From Treponema sp. (GTDB taxonomy: Bacteria; Spirochaetota; Spirochaetia; Treponematales; Treponemataceae): a DNA stretch of 6,467 nt. How positions within the stretch are numbered: the stretch's first letter is position 1; each line of letters starts with the position of its first letter. A program made the position numbers and the translations under genes. Below are positions 1 to 5,012 of this stretch, piece by piece. The stretch spans positions 1 to 6,467 of the forward strand of contig JAEDFX010000115.1 in assembly GCA_016297805.1 (NCBI GenBank). Reading direction: 5' to 3'. A model generated the notes under the pieces. It worked only from the letters and a program-made list of their open reading frames with translations, was not told where the DNA came from and did not search any database.

Positions 1-90
1 GGGGGAAAGCCTTCCCCTCGCTTCAAAACTTCGTTTTTCCGCTACCCCTTCTCCTAGGGGACGCAACAAGTTGCTTTCCCCTAAAACCCC
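1..90. repeat. Palindrome-rich intergenic repeat unit 1 (cut by window edge)
   Basis: Seen directly: 9-base arms at 2-10 (ggggaaagc) and 73-81 (gctttcccc) are perfect reverse complements and enclose smaller hairpins. These are 25-29/33-37 (aaaac/gtttt, 3-base loop), 45-49/56-60 (cccct/agggg) and 63-67/70-74 (gcaac/gttgc). The last one competes with the outer stem for two bases. The linker tccgctac (38-45) recurs in the second unit at 153-160. The stretch has no convincing ORF and appears richer in G+C than the genes. The run of C at 87-90 suggests the unit continues past the left edge of the window. Inference: a composite, hairpin-forming interspersed repeat of unknown mobility. Confidence 0.6.
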
Positions 91-102
91 ATTCAAATAA
101 AA

Positions 103-133
103 AAAGGATTCCGTATCTCTACGAAATCCCTTT
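103..133 (-). terminator. Imperfect terminator-like hairpin, diverged sister of the tRNA-Gln terminator
   Basis: Arms 103-115 and 120-133 pair over 12 positions, with one mismatch (c111/a124), one bulged base (c130) and a 4-base loop. On the minus strand the stem is followed by a T-rich run (complement of 96-105), as in a rho-independent terminator. It follows the truncated tRNA-Gln 3' end at the same distance as the intact terminator (325-352) follows the intact tRNA, so the two look like duplicated and diverged tRNA-tail/terminator modules. Confidence 0.6.
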
Positions 134-152
134 CACTGGGCCGGCAGGATTC
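132..152 (-). repeat. Duplicated 3' end of tRNA-Gln (21-bp direct repeat)
   Basis: These 21 bases are identical to 354-374. They comprise the last 16 bases of the tRNA-Gln gene (half of the T-arm, the acceptor 3' strand and the discriminator G) plus five flanking bases. No D-arm, anticodon arm or 5' acceptor strand is present next to this copy, so it cannot form a tRNA. A tRNA 3' end repeated at a distance resembles the attL/attR arrangement left by tRNA-targeting elements, but no integrase gene is visible here. A relic of a tandem tRNA gene whose 5' part was replaced is an alternative. Confidence 0.75.
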
Positions 153-294
153 TCCGCTACGGTCGCAGACGTCGTGTCTGCTCCCTCTGCGTCGCCTACA
201 TTCGTTATCTTTGCCATCCATGGCAAAGATTCCTAAAAAGCACTGCGCCACTGCTCGCCCTTTTTAGGACCACTCATTCCGTTTCGAATCCTGC
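144..294. repeat. Palindrome-rich repeat unit 2, bounded by inverted tRNA T-arm sequence
   Basis: The ends are perfect 9-base reverse complements: gcaggattc (144-152) and gaatcctgc (286-294). The right end extends to TTCGAATCCTGC (283-294), identical to the T-arm of the tRNA-Gln gene but in the opposite orientation. Inside are three hairpins. They are 165-170/176-181 (gcagac/gtctgc), 207-217/220-230 (11-bp arms, only 2 bases apart) and 231-240/260-269 (10-bp arms, 19-base loop containing cactgc twice). The linker tccgctac (153-160) is shared with unit 1. If transcribed on either strand, the outer stem would close a multibranch structure of three arms. No coding sequence is supported. Whether this is a mobile element, a structured RNA or a chromosomal repeat cannot be decided from the window. 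Confidence 0.65.
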
Positions 295-324
295 TTCTTT
301 TATTTGCATTCCTGTTAAAAATAA

Positions 325-352
325 AAAATCCTGTAGCTCTCTACAGGATTTT
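325..352 (-). terminator. Rho-independent terminator of tRNA-Gln
   Basis: Perfect 12-bp arms 325-336 and 341-352 with a 4-base loop. On the minus strand the stem is followed by T-rich sequence (complement of 313-328). It begins 5 bases past the discriminator base of the tRNA. It should end the tRNA transcript, and any read-through from ispE-spoVG. Confidence 0.85.
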
Positions 353-357
353 CTTCA

Positions 358-429
358 CTGGGCCGGCAGGATTCGAACCCGCGCATGCAAGCACCAAAAG
401 CTCGTGTCTTACCACTTGACGACGGCCCA
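358..429 (-). tRNA. tRNA-Gln (anticodon UUG)
   Basis: The minus strand folds into a complete cloverleaf. The acceptor strands TGGGCCG and CGGCCCA pair over 7 bp, including the U1-A72 pair typical of tRNA-Gln. The D-stem is GTC/GAC with loop AAGTGGTAA. The anticodon stem CGAGC/GCTTG holds the loop TTTTGGT, giving anticodon UUG, which reads CAA and, by wobble, CAG. The T-arm is GCGGG TTCGAAT CCTGC. The discriminator is G, and CCA is not encoded, so it must be added after transcription. The gene lies 25 bases after the spoVG stop. It may be cotranscribed with spoVG or use a local promoter (TACAAT at 442-447). Its 3' end is duplicated at 132-152. Confidence 0.97.
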
Positions 430-431
430 AT

Positions 432-450
432 TGATACTTGTATTGTATCA
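432..450 (-). promoter_or_regulatory. Possible tRNA-Gln -10 box within a small inverted repeat
   Basis: The minus strand reads TACAAT (442-447), five of six matches to the -10 consensus, 12 bases before the tRNA 5' end. I see no good -35 at 16-18 bp, so the call is weak. The box overlaps an inverted repeat tgatac/gtatca (432-437/445-450), which lacks a T-run and is therefore unlikely to be a terminator. It could be a processing hairpin in a spoVG-tRNA transcript. Confidence 0.3.
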
Positions 451-454
451 GAAA

Positions 455-736
455 TTAATCATCTATGGAAGAGCCAACTTCCACATGACCTGCATTATAT
501 TCTGCAAGAATTTTATTCTGTAATTCTGTACGGAACTCAGGACTAATTGGATGGGCAACATCCTTGTATTCTCCGTTTGCAGTTTTTCTGCTTGGCATTG
601 CAATGAACAATCCGCTCTTACCTTCAATAATCTTTACATTGTGAACGACAAAACAATTGTCGAATGTTACAGTTACGTAAGCACGTAACTTTCCTTCATC
701 TTCAACTTTTCTGATTCTTAATTCGGTAATCTGCAC
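455..736 (-). CDS. spoVG: SpoVG family nucleic-acid-binding regulator
   Basis: The 93-residue product has the SpoVG pattern throughout: an ITELRIRKVE beta-strand start, AYVTVTFDNCFVVHN, IIEGKSGLFIAMPSRK, then GEYKDVAHPISPEFR and a helical end. SpoVG proteins are small DNA- and RNA-binding regulators, best studied in Bacillus, Staphylococcus and Borrelia; the targets here are unknown. I chose the GTG at 734-736 because GGAGGT (742-747) sits 6 bases upstream and family members begin at this ITxLRI segment. Longer readings starting at 751 or 805 add residues the family lacks, and the 805 reading would run into ispE. The gene starts 28 bases after the ispE stop and is probably cotranscribed with it; ispE and spoVG are also close together in Bacillus. 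The tail after AEYN (GHVEVGSSIDD) is polar and lies outside the conserved fold. Confidence 0.93.
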   Translation of the reverse strand: MQITELRIRKVEDEGKLRAYVTVTFDNCFVVHNVKIIEGKSGLFIAMPSRKTANGEYKDVAHPISPEFRTELQNKILAEYNAGHVEVGSSIDD

Positions 737-741
737 TCCAT

Positions 742-747
742 ACCTCC
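742..747 (-). promoter_or_regulatory. Shine-Dalgarno site that fixes the spoVG start
   Basis: The minus strand reads GGAGGT, with the GGAGG core 6 bases before GTG (734-736). The in-frame ATG at 749-751 lies upstream of this site and so cannot use it, which supports the GTG start. Confidence 0.8.
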
Positions 748-764
748 GCATTTTACGTATCAGA

Positions 765-1634
765 CTATACAGTCTGAACAAGTTTACAATTCCAAGCATC
801 ACCAAGCTGATTACTAGCGGAAATCGCTTGCTGCCTCAAAGTAAACGCTCCAAAAACCGTTGAACCTGAACCTGACATTTCAGCGTAACAACATCCTGTC
901 TTCTTTATATCCCTGATTGCATCTGCAACAAGCTTATATGCATCAGCAATTACAGGTGTAAAAGTATTTACAAAAGTCCATTTCTCTATCGACGAATTGT
1001 AAATATCTTCATACAAATCAAACCCAGGTGCCTGCACTTCGGCACCACTATCAAGCACTTTATCTACCAGAAAATAAGCTTCTTTAGTTGAAGAACTCAC
1101 CTTCGGAAAAATCATTACTAGAAAAATATCTTTTCTTGGATTTATTTTTTTTATTACTTCTCCACGCCCAGAAACAAGAGCACATCCTTTACCATCATCA
1201 TCACAATGCATGAAGAAGAAAACATCACTACCCGTCTTTGAAGCTATATAGTCCAATTGACTATAGCTCAAAGTTATACCTGTAATCTTTTGTAATACAC
1301 GAATTAAAGCAGCGGCATCAGAAGAACCACCTCCAAGACCACCTCCAGCAGGAATTCCTTTTTTCAGAAGAACATTAACTCCCGGAATTTCCATACCAGC
1401 AATATCACAAAAAGCATTATAAGCATTGGTTAAAGTATTATTCTCAGGCAACTGCATAGAATCACATTGAACAATACAACCCTTTGCAGAGATTGGCGTT
1501 ACAATCAATTCATCATACAAATCAATTGTCTGAAATATACTTTCGATGTTATGAAATCCATCCTCCCTCTTGGGATAGACTTTTAATCCAAAATTAATTT
1601 TTGCATAAGCCTTAGCGGAAATTTCATTTAACAT
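765..1634 (-). CDS. ispE: 4-diphosphocytidyl-2-C-methyl-D-erythritol kinase (IspE)
   Basis: IspE uses ATP to phosphorylate 4-diphosphocytidyl-2-C-methylerythritol on the 2-hydroxyl, in the cytoplasmic MEP pathway to IPP and DMAPP. The 289 residues match the usual length of this GHMP kinase. Motif 1 is AYAKINFGLKV (about 9-19) with the expected catalytic Lys12. The glycine-rich ATP loop is PAGGGLGGGSSDAA (95-108). Asp137 in SKTGSDVFFF is the expected catalytic acid, and motif 3 is MSGSGSTVFGAF (253-264). The start is the ATG at 1632-1634, since the protein is already full length and no later ATG, GTG or TTG precedes the conserved AKINFG. No Shine-Dalgarno sequence precedes it, and the promoter -10 box ends only 11 bases upstream. 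spoVG follows closely, suggesting an ispE-spoVG operon. Confidence 0.95.
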   Translation of the reverse strand: MLNEISAKAYAKINFGLKVYPKREDGFHNIESIFQTIDLYDELIVTPISAKGCIVQCDSMQLPENNTLTNAYNAFCDIAGMEIPGVNVLLKKGIPAGGGLGGGSSDAAALIRVLQKITGITLSYSQLDYIASKTGSDVFFFMHCDDDGKGCALVSGRGEVIKKINPRKDIFLVMIFPKVSSSTKEAYFLVDKVLDSGAEVQAPGFDLYEDIYNSSIEKWTFVNTFTPVIADAYKLVADAIRDIKKTGCCYAEMSGSGSTVFGAFTLRQQAISASNQLGDAWNCKLVQTV

Positions 1635-1658
1635 CGTTATAAAAAATTATATAACGAT
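1633..1658. promoter_or_regulatory. Inverted repeat over the ispE -10 box and start codon
   Basis: Perfect 9-base arms atcgttata (1633-1641) and tataacgat (1650-1658) lie 8 bases apart. One arm covers two bases of the ispE start codon, and the other touches the -10 box and spacer. The position suits a repressor operator. It would also form a hairpin in any longer transcript that started upstream. The A+T richness makes chance symmetry possible. Confidence 0.45.
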
Positions 1659-1673
1659 TTTTTAATATGTCAA
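1646..1673 (-). promoter_or_regulatory. Near-consensus sigma-70-type promoter for ispE-spoVG
   Basis: On the minus strand, TTGACA (1668-1673) and TATAAT (1646-1651) are exact consensus hexamers separated by 16 bp. Transcription should start around 1637-1640, leaving only about 3-6 bases before the ispE ATG at 1634. Confidence 0.75.
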
Positions 1674-1771
1674 ACTTTTAATATTCGCAAAATCTATTAA
1701 TAAACAACATAATTGTATACTATTTTCCATCATACAGTAAATTTTTCAATCAACTATTTATTTATTACTAG

Positions 1772-1799
1772 TTGACAATTAACTCACTCTGAATTAAAT
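1772..1799 (+). promoter_or_regulatory. Candidate promoter for the acidic-protein gene
   Basis: TTGACA (1772-1777) is an exact -35 hexamer. TTAAAT (1794-1799), 16 bp on, matches four of six -10 bases. It would give a leader of about 40 bases before the ATG at 1848. The -10 assignment is uncertain in this A+T-rich stretch. Confidence 0.45.
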
Positions 1800-1847
1800 T
1801 CACAATATAAGAAAGAGAGTTTAAGGCAAACAGCTAACGGAGTTTTT

Positions 1848-2111
1848 ATGTCTGCAGATTCAGATTTCGAAGAATTAACAATGTCTTTTTCATATGACGA
1901 TGATTTCGATGATAGTTTTGATGATGAATTAGATGACGATTTTGATGATTACGAAGAAGATGATGCTGAATTAGATGACTTCGATGATGATGCTGAACTT
2001 TACTATGACGATGTTTTCAAGGAAGAAGAAGACATTGATGAACCATATGATGATGTTGAAGAAGAAGACGGTTATGGTTCATATCGCAGCAGATTTGATG
2101 ACGAAGAATAA
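1848..2111 (+). CDS. Small, highly acidic protein of unknown function
   Basis: I do not recognise a family. The 87-residue product has 46 Asp or Glu and only three Lys or Arg. It is built from irregular DDF/DDE/DDY units in which aromatic residues regularly interrupt acidic runs (about 16-67), and ends in a glycine/tyrosine/serine/arginine patch and DDEE. There is no signal peptide, membrane segment or cysteine, so it is probably cytoplasmic and largely disordered. The gene is credible: GGAG (1839-1842) lies 5 bases before the ATG, a candidate promoter precedes it, a strong terminator follows, and it is the only plus-strand gene here, divergent from ispE. By analogy with other acidic proteins it might mimic nucleic acid, bind basic proteins such as ribosomal proteins, or act as an RNA-polymerase-delta-like tail. 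None of this is shown by the sequence. Confidence 0.8.
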   Translation: MSADSDFEELTMSFSYDDDFDDSFDDELDDDFDDYEEDDAELDDFDDDAELYYDDVFKEEEDIDEPYDDVEEEDGYGSYRSRFDDEE

Positions 2112-2125
2112 AATTTATTTAATAT

Positions 2126-2164
2126 AAAAAAAAGACTTCACTTTGCAACGTGAAGTCTTTTTTT
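2126..2164. terminator. Bidirectional terminator between the acidic-protein gene and rsfS
   Basis: The core stem gacttcac/gtgaagtc (2134-2141/2150-2157) has an 8-base loop and is flanked by a run of A on the left (2126-2133) and T on the right (2158-2164). It therefore works as a rho-independent terminator in both directions. It serves the convergent plus-strand gene (stop at 2111) and the rsfS end of the minus-strand operon (stop at 2171). Confidence 0.92.
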
Positions 2165-2170
2165 ATGCAC

Positions 2171-2524
2171 TTAAGCTTCCAACTCAATTACCCGTCCAGC
2201 ATGCCAAAGTTTTTCCAAATCATAGAATTCTCTAGCCTGTTCTGACATAAGATGAATAACAATCGCACCCAAATCAATAAGATTCCAGTCATCTCCATCA
2301 GGACTCTTTTTGTTTGTAATATGGATTTCAAGGTCATTATCTTTAATGTAAGTTTTTACATCTTTCAATAATCCCTGCCAATGAACTGAACTGTTTACTG
2401 TAACAATTACAAAATAATCAGTCCAACTGTTAAGTCCGCTGACATCAAGCAAAGTAACATCCTTTCCTTTACCATCAATCATCAATTTTGCAAGTTCAAT
2501 TGCTTTTTCTTCTGTTGTTTTCAT
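2171..2524 (-). CDS. rsfS: Ribosomal silencing factor RsfS (Iojap family)
   Basis: RsfS binds ribosomal protein L14 on the large subunit and blocks joining with the small subunit, lowering translation when nutrients are scarce. The 117-residue product has the usual length and hallmark blocks: KDVTLLDVSGL (21-31), WTDYFVIVTVNSS (34-46) and the C-terminal signature starting WNLIDLGAIVIHLM at 80-93 and ending EFYDLEKLW (99-107). It starts 3 bases after the stop of the LCP-family gene, with only a weak Shine-Dalgarno, so translational coupling is likely. It is the last gene of the operon and ends just before the bidirectional terminator. The nadD-yqeK-rsfS neighbourhood is also found in Firmicutes, although there without the LCP-family gene seen here. 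Confidence 0.95.
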   Translation of the reverse strand: MKTTEEKAIELAKLMIDGKGKDVTLLDVSGLNSWTDYFVIVTVNSSVHWQGLLKDVKTYIKDNDLEIHITNKKSPDGDDWNLIDLGAIVIHLMSEQAREFYDLEKLWHAGRVIELEA

Positions 2525-2527
2525 AGT

Positions 2528-3751
2528 CTATTTAGAAGTTCTTCTAGGAATTACATAGCGACCATTAAAGTCTTTACCAAGAATAATAGTAAAATCTACG
2601 CTGGCTTCCGATGAAGAGCCTCCTACCTCCTCTAGTTCATTTTCATCAATAATATTTGTACAGTGAATAAATTCACCAACCATTTTAGCAACCTCAAGGT
2701 TTCCAATATGATTGACGATTACAGTTTCTTCGTAATCGTTTCTATCAGCATTAACAGGACTAAGAACATCATAACTTGCATTCTGGAACAGTACAGCTGT
2801 ATTTCTTGCAAGTCCTTGAGTTGTTGTACCATTTTGAATTTCAATAATATAAACTCGGCTTGTAAGAGAACCATCTGTAGATGTAAGCATATTTGTTGTC
2901 TGTTTTACTGCTTCTTTAATAAACTCACCATTATTGTCTGGGAATAACAATTGCTGACCATCTACCCTTCGCAAAGAGCCAGTGATTGTCTGCTTAATAA
3001 TTGATTCAGAATCTACATCTGCTATCAATCTAAATAATGTTTCATCTTCATCTTCATCAAGATTTGTCTTTATACATTCTTCATATTTTAAAAAGTTTTT
3101 TTTGTCAAAAATTGCAAATTTCTGATCGTGCAATCCAGTCAGGAAGGCAGCCATAGCATTCTGATATCTTTCCTGAACATCAACTTCAGACTCATCCTCC
3201 AGACGATATCTTAAATAAGTTGAAATTTTATCACCATCAAGATTTATAGCACCAGAAGGAAGAAGCCATCTTTCGCCATTTTCAGAAACATAATCTATAG
3301 GTTCAGAAATAAAAACTCTCATACCACCAATGTAATCTGAAATTTTAATAAAATTATTCAAAGACATGACTGCATAGTAAGGAATTTTCATTCCAAGCAT
3401 TTTTTCAACTTCTTCTTTGTAGGCATTTATTCCAGTTTCTTCGTAAACCTTGTCAATTCTATCAACACGCCCAAGACTTTGGTAAATAGCCCCAGTATAC
3501 CCTGGAAGATTTACAATTGCAGCCTTATAAGATGATGGAACATAAATAAGAACACTGGAAAAAAGAATTCCACTATTTTCATTCTCTACAACAAACAAAG
3601 TCCTGACAACATCATTTGTCTTTAGATTTTCTTCTACCACATTTGAGCGTAACGTAAAAGAAAAAACAATTGTAAGAGAAATAATAATCACAAAAATCAA
3701 GGCAATAAAAATAATACCTTTTTGTTCATCACGTATTTTTATTTTTTTCAC
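2528..3751 (-). CDS. LytR-CpsA-Psr (LCP) family membrane-anchored protein with LytR_C domain
   Basis: LCP proteins transfer lipid-linked glycopolymers onto the cell wall or related acceptors outside the membrane. Here one membrane segment (about 12-33) follows a basic start, so the bulk should lie in the periplasm. The central part (about 50-260) fits an LCP domain, with RVDRIDKVYEE (95-105) where KINxAY is expected, YAVMSLNNFIKISDYIGG (126-143), and STYLRYR followed by an acidic stretch and ERYQ (177-197). The end (about 297-395: VYIIEIQNGTTTQGLA, VDFTIILGKDF) fits a LytR_C domain. The domain is divergent: NLPGYT (81-86) stands where most members have a PRDT-type arginine, and a second expected arginine near 192 also seems absent. 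The GTG start forms a GTGA overlap with the yqeK stop, so translation is probably coupled. The substrate is unknown, and spirochaetes are not known to have teichoic acids. Confidence 0.8.
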   Translation of the reverse strand: MKKIKIRDEQKGIIFIALIFVIIISLTIVFSFTLRSNVVEENLKTNDVVRTLFVVENENSGILFSSVLIYVPSSYKAAIVNLPGYTGAIYQSLGRVDRIDKVYEETGINAYKEEVEKMLGMKIPYYAVMSLNNFIKISDYIGGMRVFISEPIDYVSENGERWLLPSGAINLDGDKISTYLRYRLEDESEVDVQERYQNAMAAFLTGLHDQKFAIFDKKNFLKYEECIKTNLDEDEDETLFRLIADVDSESIIKQTITGSLRRVDGQQLLFPDNNGEFIKEAVKQTTNMLTSTDGSLTSRVYIIEIQNGTTTQGLARNTAVLFQNASYDVLSPVNADRNDYEETVIVNHIGNLEVAKMVGEFIHCTNIIDENELEEVGGSSSEASVDFTIILGKDFNGRYVIPRRTSK

Positions 3752-4344
3752 TTTCTATTTCCGCTTTCAAATTCTTTTTTATAAAAATCAACCATTTCCT
3801 TTGTACCGGGATAAATTGTATACCCTTTGTTCACTATGTATTCGTAATTTTCCAAAATTACAGAATAAATCAATTCACTAAGAGGCATCTTCAACAATCT
3901 TTCACGATATTCATCAGTTGATTGTGGTCGACCTGGCTCTATTTTATCAGCAAGAAAAAGACATTTAGTCAAATCACACATTCCTTTTATACCTGAAGTG
4001 TGATTTGCAACAGCTTCAAGAATATCAACATCCTCTATACCGAATTTTTCCTTCATAATAACCGCAGCAGCTCTTCCGTGAAGCAGGAAAACATTCTTCT
4101 TTTCATAATCAGAAATAACGTTTCCATCCTTTTCTGCCAGTTCCAGCAATTCCTGTTCAGAGAAATCTTTACACATATCGTGACCGATACCTACAAGATA
4201 ACCTTTATCATCGTCCAATCCATACTGACGGCATAATCTGGCACACATCTCAGCAACACGAACAGAATGCTCATATCTTGAAGCTTTTACATGGGCTTGA
4301 GTAAATTTTCTTATCTCTTCTGTAATTTTCACACAATCTTTCAT
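3748..4344 (-). CDS. yqeK: HD-domain bis(5'-nucleosyl)-tetraphosphatase (symmetrical), YqeK family
   Basis: YqeK-type HD hydrolases split Ap4A symmetrically into two ADP using a di-iron centre, controlling alarmone levels. The 198-residue product shows the expected metal ligands: His26 in SRYEHSVRVAE, His55-Asp56 in GIGHDMCKD, His89 in FLLHGRAAA, His115 in VANHTSG and Asp133 in LADKIEPGR. The last motif, LADKIEPGR, is distinctive for YqeK rather than general HD proteins. The gene lies 11 bases after nadD, the usual partner (some bacteria fuse the two), and its TGA overlaps the GTG of the LCP-family gene. Its Shine-Dalgarno sequence is weak, so expression probably depends on the operon and on translation of nadD. 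Confidence 0.93.
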   Translation of the reverse strand: MKDCVKITEEIRKFTQAHVKASRYEHSVRVAEMCARLCRQYGLDDDKGYLVGIGHDMCKDFSEQELLELAEKDGNVISDYEKKNVFLLHGRAAAVIMKEKFGIEDVDILEAVANHTSGIKGMCDLTKCLFLADKIEPGRPQSTDEYRERLLKMPLSELIYSVILENYEYIVNKGYTIYPGTKEMVDFYKKEFESGNRK

Positions 4345-4355
4345 TTTCTTATATT

Positions 4356-5012
4356 TTATTTATAGACATTATTTTTTTCAATATAATCATAAACTGCAGA
4401 TGGAACCAGATATTTATAACTTTTTCCAGAAGCAATTCTTGCACGAATTTCTGTTGAAGAGATAGGCAACATAGGTATACCTAGATATTTATGAGGATAC
4501 CTGAACGTTTTAGTATCAAATGTAGAGTTAAAATCCCCATGATAGATTCCAGTAGGTCTGTTTTTAAATTCATCAACACAATGCCCAAAGTAATCAGGAT
4601 AACGTGGGACAATAATCAAATCAGCAAGCTCTGCAACATTATCTACATTCTTCCACTTATGAAATTCTGCAGCAATTTCTTCACCCATCAATAATGCAGG
4701 CTTACCCCCAAGTCTTCCTCTATACTTCTCATATAGATAACTGAGTGTATCACAAGTATATGAAATTCCACCTCTATCGATTTCGCAAGACTCTAATTCA
4801 AAGCATCCCGAAGGTTCTGAATCACAAAAAGTTTTTACAATATCAAGACGTTGTTGAGTTGTAACCCCACCCATAATTTCTTTATGAGGAGGAACACAAG
4901 TTGGAATAAACAACACCTTGTCATAGCCAAGCTCCTTAATAATTGTATCAGCAAGCATGGCATGCCCATTATGAAGAGGATTAAAACTACCACCAAGAAT
5001 TGCAATCTTCAC
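4356..5012 (-). CDS. nadD: Nicotinate-nucleotide adenylyltransferase (NadD)
   Basis: NadD joins nicotinate mononucleotide and ATP to form deamido-NAD, the penultimate step of NAD synthesis. The 218-residue product has the nucleotidyltransferase motif GGSFNPLHNGH (7-17) with the HxxH-type pair His14/His17. It also has FIPTCVPPHKE (35-45), GGISYTCDTL (81-90), a WKNVDNVAELADLIIVPR segment (120-137) and the C-terminal ISSTEIR (184-190). The expected GxD after the central strand reads MGEE (109-112), a conservative Asp-to-Glu change. The start is GTG (5010-5012), overlapping the obg TAG stop by one base, with GGAAG a little upstream inside obg, so translation is probably coupled to obg. Confidence 0.95.
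   Translation of the reverse strand: MKIAILGGSFNPLHNGHAMLADTIIKELGYDKVLFIPTCVPPHKEIMGGVTTQQRLDIVKTFCDSEPSGCFELESCEIDRGGISYTCDTLSYLYEKYRGRLGGKPALLMGEEIAAEFHKWKNVDNVAELADLIIVPRYPDYFGHCVDEFKNRPTGIYHGDFNSTFDTKTFRYPHKYLGIPMLPISSTEIRARIASGKSYKYLVPSAVYDYIEKNNVYK

Noticed and set aside
220..300. Possible second tRNA on the plus strand, because of the T-arm-like TTCGAATCCTGC at 283-294
   Set aside because: No matching 5' T-stem strand, acceptor stem, D-arm or anticodon arm can be built around it.
1..357. CRISPR array or protein-coding gene in the left end
   Set aside because: There are no regularly spaced identical direct repeats with unique spacers; the symmetry is palindromic and the only direct repeat has two copies. 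No credible ORF is present.
132..374. Complete integrated phage or genomic island at tRNA-Gln
   Set aside because: The space between the repeats is 222 bp and holds no integrase or any other gene; at most it is a tiny or remnant element.
2663..2947. Plus-strand ORF of 94 codons opposite the LCP-family gene
   Set aside because: Antisense shadow of a well-supported gene; cysteine- and isoleucine-rich low-quality translation with no family resemblance or promoter.
4000..4236. Plus-strand ORF of 78 codons opposite yqeK
   Set aside because: Antisense to the conserved HD motifs of yqeK; no ribosome-binding site or recognisable protein.
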